Assembly (NCBI GenBank): GCA_938048455.1
Contig: CALIUY010000021.1
Coordinates: forward strand, 1 to 64,000
Reading direction: 5' to 3'
Origin: an uncultured Desulfobacterales bacterium
GTDB lineage: Bacteria > Desulfobacterota > Desulfobacteria > Desulfobacterales > SpSt-501
DNA: 64,000 nucleotides
Shown: positions 60,559 through 64,000 of the stretch, in pieces
Layout of the letters: each line of letters opens with the position of its first letter
How positions within the stretch are numbered: position 1 is the first letter of the stretch
Translations under genes and position numbers: made by a program
Notes under the pieces: model-generated
Databases searched by the model: none
What the model was told of the DNA's origin: nothing
The model's input: only the letters and a program-made list of their open reading frames with translations

Positions 60559-62475
60559 TCAACCGGCGAAGCCTTCGAAGGAAAGCGCGCGGCGGCGGAC
60601 GTTTTCCCGGAGGGCGGCGACGAAGTGGCCGCAGTCGACCCCCGGGGTCACCCGGCCGTCGAGGGTGCGCACGGCGAGCGTGCCGCTTTCCCTCTCGCGC
60701 GGGCCCACGGTGAGAATGAGCGGCACTTGCGCGAGCTGGGCCTCGCGCACCTTGCGGTTGAGGCTCTCGGTGCGGCCGTCGAGCTCGACGCGCAGCCCCT
60801 CGGCTTCAAAGCGGCTGCGGAGCTGCTGCGCGTGCGCGACGAGCTCGTCGTTCATCGGCAGGAGCACGGCCTGCACGGGCGCCATCCAGAGCGGAAAGCG
60901 GCCCGCGAAGTGCTCGATCAGGATGCCCAGGAAGCGCTCGATCGAGCCGTAGATCACGCGGTGGATCATGATCGGCCGCTTGCGCTGGTTGTCGCGGTCG
61001 ACAAAGACGAGCTGGAAGCGCTCGGGAAGCGACATGTCGAGCTGGATCGTGCCGCACTGCCAGGTGCGGCCCAAGGCGTCCTTGATGTGGATGTCGATCT
61101 TCGGACCGTAGAAGGCGCCGTCGCCCTCGTTCACTTTGTAGTCCCGGCCGTAGGCGGCCAGCGCACAGCGAAGCCCGTCGGTGGCGAGCGCCCACTGTTC
61201 GTCGGTGCCGATCGATTTTTTCGGCCGGGTCGAGAGTTCGAGGTGGAAGCCCAGCCCGAAGGTGGCGTAGATGCGCTCGACCAGCCGCAGCACGCCGAGG
61301 ATTTCCTCCTCGATCTGCTCGGGGGCCATGAAGATGTGGGCGTCGTCCTGGTGGAAGGCGCGCACGCGGAAGAGCCCCGAGAGAACCCCGGAGAGCTCGT
61401 GGCGGTGGACGAGTCCGATCTCGGCCGCCCGGAGGGGTAGCTCGCGGTAGGAATGCGGCCGGCGGTTGTAGAGGAGCATCCCCCCCGGGCAGTTCATCGG
61501 CTTGATGGCGTACTCGGTCTCCTCGATCGTCGTCGTGTACATGTTTTCGCGGTAGTTGTCCCAGTGCCCGGAGCGCTCCCAGAGCGCGCGGTTCAGCAGA
61601 ATCGGGGTCTTCGTCTCCACGTAGCCCGCCGCCCGGTGCTCCTCGCGCCAGTAGTCGAGCAGCGCGTTCCAGAGGACCATCCCCCGCGGGTGGAAAAACG
61701 GCATCCCCGGAGCCTCGTCGTGGAAGCTGAAGAGGTCGAGGGCCTGGCCGATCCGGCGGTGGTTTCGTCGGCGCGCCTCTTCGAGGAAGCGCAGATAGGC
61801 GTCGAGTTCCTTCTTGTCGAAAAAGGCCGTCCCGTAGATCCGCTGCAACTGGGCCCTCGAGGGATCCGCACGCCAATAGGCGCCCGAGACCTTGAGCAGC
61901 TTGATCGCCTTGACGAAGCCGGTGTGCGGAACGTGGGGACCGCGGCAGAGGTCGGCGAACTCGCCCTGCTCGTAGACCGAAATCCCCCCCTCGGGAAGCT
62001 CGCGGATCAGCTCGAGCTTGTAGGGTTCGTCGCGGTAGAGGGCGAGCGCCTCCTCGCGGCTCACCTCGCGGCGCCGGATGGGGAGCTTCGCTTGGATGAT
62101 CTTCTGCATCTCGGCCTCGATGCGGGGAAAATCCTCTTCGGACACCGGGGGCATGTCGATGTCGTAGTAGAAACCGTCCTCGACGACGGGGCCGACGGTG
62201 AGCTTGGCCTCGGGGTAGAGCCGCAGGATGGCCTGGGCCATCACGTGGGCCGCGCTGTGGCGCATGATCTCGAGGGCCTCGGGGTCCCGGGTGGTGATCA
62301 GGCGCACCGCGGCGTCGCGGTCGATCGGGGTTTCCAGGTCGACGAGCCGGTGATCGAGCTCGAGGGCGACCGTATTGCGGGCGAGGCCCTCGGAGAGGCT
62401 CCGAGCCAACTCGAGTCCGCTCACGGGGCGCTCGAAGCGCCGTTCGCTGCCGTCGGGAAGCGTGATGCGAACCAT
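60559..62475 (-). CDS. thrS: threonyl-tRNA synthetase
   Basis: 638 residues, full length. TGS domain 1-60, editing domain with MRHSAAHVMAQA, class II core with MNCPGGM, HRHELSG and motif 3 region MIHRVIYGSIERFLGILIEH, anticodon domain at the end. ATG 62475 follows GGAGGGAC. Zinc ligands Cys (NCPGG) and His (HRHE) are present. No infC follows, unlike the common thrS-infC arrangement, and no T-box leader is visible upstream. Confidence 0.97.
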   Translation of the reverse strand: MVRITLPDGSERRFERPVSGLELARSLSEGLARNTVALELDHRLVDLETPIDRDAAVRLITTRDPEALEIMRHSAAHVMAQAILRLYPEAKLTVGPVVEDGFYYDIDMPPVSEEDFPRIEAEMQKIIQAKLPIRRREVSREEALALYRDEPYKLELIRELPEGGISVYEQGEFADLCRGPHVPHTGFVKAIKLLKVSGAYWRADPSRAQLQRIYGTAFFDKKELDAYLRFLEEARRRNHRRIGQALDLFSFHDEAPGMPFFHPRGMVLWNALLDYWREEHRAAGYVETKTPILLNRALWERSGHWDNYRENMYTTTIEETEYAIKPMNCPGGMLLYNRRPHSYRELPLRAAEIGLVHRHELSGVLSGLFRVRAFHQDDAHIFMAPEQIEEEILGVLRLVERIYATFGLGFHLELSTRPKKSIGTDEQWALATDGLRCALAAYGRDYKVNEGDGAFYGPKIDIHIKDALGRTWQCGTIQLDMSLPERFQLVFVDRDNQRKRPIMIHRVIYGSIERFLGILIEHFAGRFPLWMAPVQAVLLPMNDELVAHAQQLRSRFEAEGLRVELDGRTESLNRKVREAQLAQVPLILTVGPRERESGTLAVRTLDGRVTPGVDCGHFVAALRENVRRRALSFEGFAG

Positions 62476-62596
62476 GCCTGTCCCTCCTCGGGATGGGCCC
62501 GAAACGACAGGACCGGCGCGGCCGTCGCCCGCCGGTTCCCGCCGGTGGGGAATCCGGGCTTGTTTTTCGTAAAAGGTTTATTGTAGATAGGAACTT

Positions 62597-63769
62597 ATGT
62601 CCGGGTCAAGACGGTCAGCGGAAGCCTTTACGGAAGCGCCTTTTCTCTGGATCGAGACCGCCGCGGCTCTTTCCGCCTTCGGCCGCGAGATCGCCTCCGC
62701 CCCCGCCGTCGGGGTCGACCTCGAGGCCGACTCGCTGCATCATTTCCACGAGAAGGCCTGCCTGCTGCAGATCGCCGCCCCGCCGCGGCATGCGGTGGTG
62801 GACACCCTCGCCCTGCGGGACCTGGGCTGTCTCGAGCCGCTGTTCCGCGACGCCCGCATCCGCAAGGTCTTCCACGGCGCCGACTACGACTTGCGGCTGC
62901 TGCAACGCGATTTCGGCATCCGCGTCGCCGGGCTCTTCGACACCCAGCTCGCCTGCCGCTTCCTCGGCTATGCCGAGACCGGCCTCGAGGCCGCCCTCAA
63001 ACGCACCTTCGGCGTCGAACTCGACAAGCGGCAGCGCCGCAAAGACTGGTCGCTTCGCCCGCTGCCGCCGGAAATGGTCGCCTACGCCGCGGCCGACGTG
63101 CGCCATCTCGTCCCGCTCGCGGAGCACCTGGAGGCGGAGCTCGCCTCCCGCGGACGGCTGGACTGGATGCTCGAGGAGTGCCGGCTGCTCGCGGAAGCGA
63201 TCCCCGCGGCGGACAAGGAACCCGCGCCGCGTTTTCTCTCCTGCAAGGGGGCGGGCCGCCTGGACCCGCGGGGCTTGGCGGTGCTCGAGGCCCTGCTTCG
63301 CCTGCGCGAGGATCTGGCGCGGCAAAAAGACCGGCCGCCCTTCAAGGTCTTCCGCACCGAAAGCCTGATCACCCTGGCCGAGGGCCGACCGCGCGACGCC
63401 CGGGCCCTCGCCGAATCCGGGGCGCTCAGCCCGCTCCAAATCGAGCGCTACGGCCGGGAGATTCTTGCGGCGATCGCCTCCGCGCTCGAGCTCCCCGAAG
63501 AGCGCCTGCCCCGCTACCCGCGCCGGCCCCGCATGCCGTTGAACGCCGCCGCCGGCGAGCGCCTTCCGCTTCTGCGTCGCTGGCGCGAACGGAAGGCCCG
63601 AGACCTCGGCCTCGAGCCCGCGCTGGTCTGCTCCAAGGCGGCGATGCGGTCGCTGGCCGAACGAAGGCCCCGCACCGAGGACGAACTCGAGGCGATCGCC
63701 GAGCTGCGCCCCTGGCAGCGTGCGGCCTTCGGAGAGGAGATCCTCGCGCTCCTGCGGGGCAAACGCTGA
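62597..63769 (+). CDS. rnd: ribonuclease D
   Basis: 390 residues, ATG after TAGGAAC. DEDDy exonuclease: VGVDLEADS, HGADYDLRLL and YAAADVRHL with the Tyr. One or two HRDC-type domains follow (ALLRLREDLARQKDRPPFKV; LRRWRERKARDLGLEPALV). It trims 3' ends of tRNA precursors. Divergent from thrS. Confidence 0.93.
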   Translation: MSGSRRSAEAFTEAPFLWIETAAALSAFGREIASAPAVGVDLEADSLHHFHEKACLLQIAAPPRHAVVDTLALRDLGCLEPLFRDARIRKVFHGADYDLRLLQRDFGIRVAGLFDTQLACRFLGYAETGLEAALKRTFGVELDKRQRRKDWSLRPLPPEMVAYAAADVRHLVPLAEHLEAELASRGRLDWMLEECRLLAEAIPAADKEPAPRFLSCKGAGRLDPRGLAVLEALLRLREDLARQKDRPPFKVFRTESLITLAEGRPRDARALAESGALSPLQIERYGREILAAIASALELPEERLPRYPRRPRMPLNAAAGERLPLLRRWRERKARDLGLEPALVCSKAAMRSLAERRPRTEDELEAIAELRPWQRAAFGEEILALLRGKR

Positions 63770-63772
63770 GGG

Positions 63773-64000
63773 ATGGCCGTGACCGAGCGGGCGGTGTTCC
63801 TCCCCTGCGGCGACATCGAGCTCGAGGGCCGGCTGGCGGAGGCGGACGGCCCCCGCGCGGCGCTCGTGGCCCATCCTCATCCGCTCTACGGGGGGGATCT
63901 GGACAACGCCGTCGTGCGCACCGTGGCGCAGGCCTTTCACCGGGCGGGCCGGAAAGTCTTGCGCTTCAATTTTCGGGGGGTGGGCGCCAGCGGCGGCAAA
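63773..64000 (+). CDS. alpha/beta hydrolase, N-terminal part (runs off the window)
   Basis: First 76 residues from ATG 63773, four bases after the rnd stop. HPHPLYGGDLDN and LRFNFRGVGASGG are the oxyanion/strand blocks of small S9/S15-like alpha/beta hydrolases often annotated as esterase or dienelactone-type. The nucleophile serine lies beyond the window. Probably co-transcribed with rnd. Confidence 0.8.
   Translation, partial: MAVTERAVFLPCGDIELEGRLAEADGPRAALVAHPHPLYGGDLDNAVVRTVAQAFHRAGRKVLRFNFRGVGASGGK

Noticed and set aside
62476-62596. T-box or ribosomal-protein-type leader upstream of thrS
   Set aside because: The gap is only 120 bases, shared with divergent rnd, and lacks a T-box-like conserved block or a terminator/antiterminator pair.

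Overview
The window is GC-rich chromosomal DNA, except for roughly its first 480 bases, which are AT-rich. It comes from an anaerobic, Gram-negative-type bacterium. The evidence for this is a Wood-Ljungdahl acetyl-CoA synthase/corrinoid protein operon, a sigma-54-controlled psp system, TRAP and peptide ABC transporters, and a probable transamidation route to Asn-tRNA(Asn). A member of the Desulfobacterota (former Deltaproteobacteria) fits best, but that placement is inference.

Layout. 1-670: end of an AT-rich foreign segment with the tail of a serine recombinase, abutting the 3' end of tRNA-Asn. 767-6439: a conserved hypothetical gene, the hisS-aspS pair and an NylC/DmpA-like self-cleaving hydrolase. 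6583-14146: a seven-gene operon of a Dpp/Opp-type ABC transporter, an M20 hydrolase and panB. 14172-18561: a PreP-like M16 protease, a small winged-helix protein and ksgA. 18591-24042: a divergent GAPDH-like gene directly behind a giant dikinase-like protein that lacks the PEP domain. 24233-34572: the Wood-Ljungdahl carbonyl-branch operon, read on the minus strand as CoA-transferase/GNAT fusion, corrinoid activator, acsD, acsB, acsC, acsE. Diverging from it is a TakP-type TRAP transporter (34770-37801). 37915-40469: pspF facing pspA-pspB-like-pspC, with a readable sigma-54 promoter and tandem activator sites. 40476-43227: an isochorismatase-fold hydrolase, two very small genes and a degenerate HsdR_N-like protein. 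43292-50818: seven genes, nearly all overlapping by 1-4 bases (sbcB, CDP-alcohol phosphotransferase, RibD-type reductase, MDR dehydrogenase, PTPS homologue, GT4 glycosyltransferase, membrane sulfatase-fold enzyme). 50745-64000: a periplasmic M16 protease, an acyl-CoA dehydrogenase with an XRE-cupin regulator, mutM-DUF3786, a thrS/purB gene string, rnd and the start of an alpha/beta hydrolase.

Working together: the acs genes make acetyl-CoA from a methyl group and CO. The CoA-transferase heading the operon could exchange it for acetate or another acid, and the neighbouring TRAP system probably imports 2-oxo acids. The CODH subunit (acsA) is not in the window. The two best candidates for undescribed biology are the overlapping pterin/riboflavin-like, phosphatidyl-transfer and glycosyl cluster (43292-50818) and the PEP-domain-less dikinase coupled to a divergent GAPDH (18591-24042).
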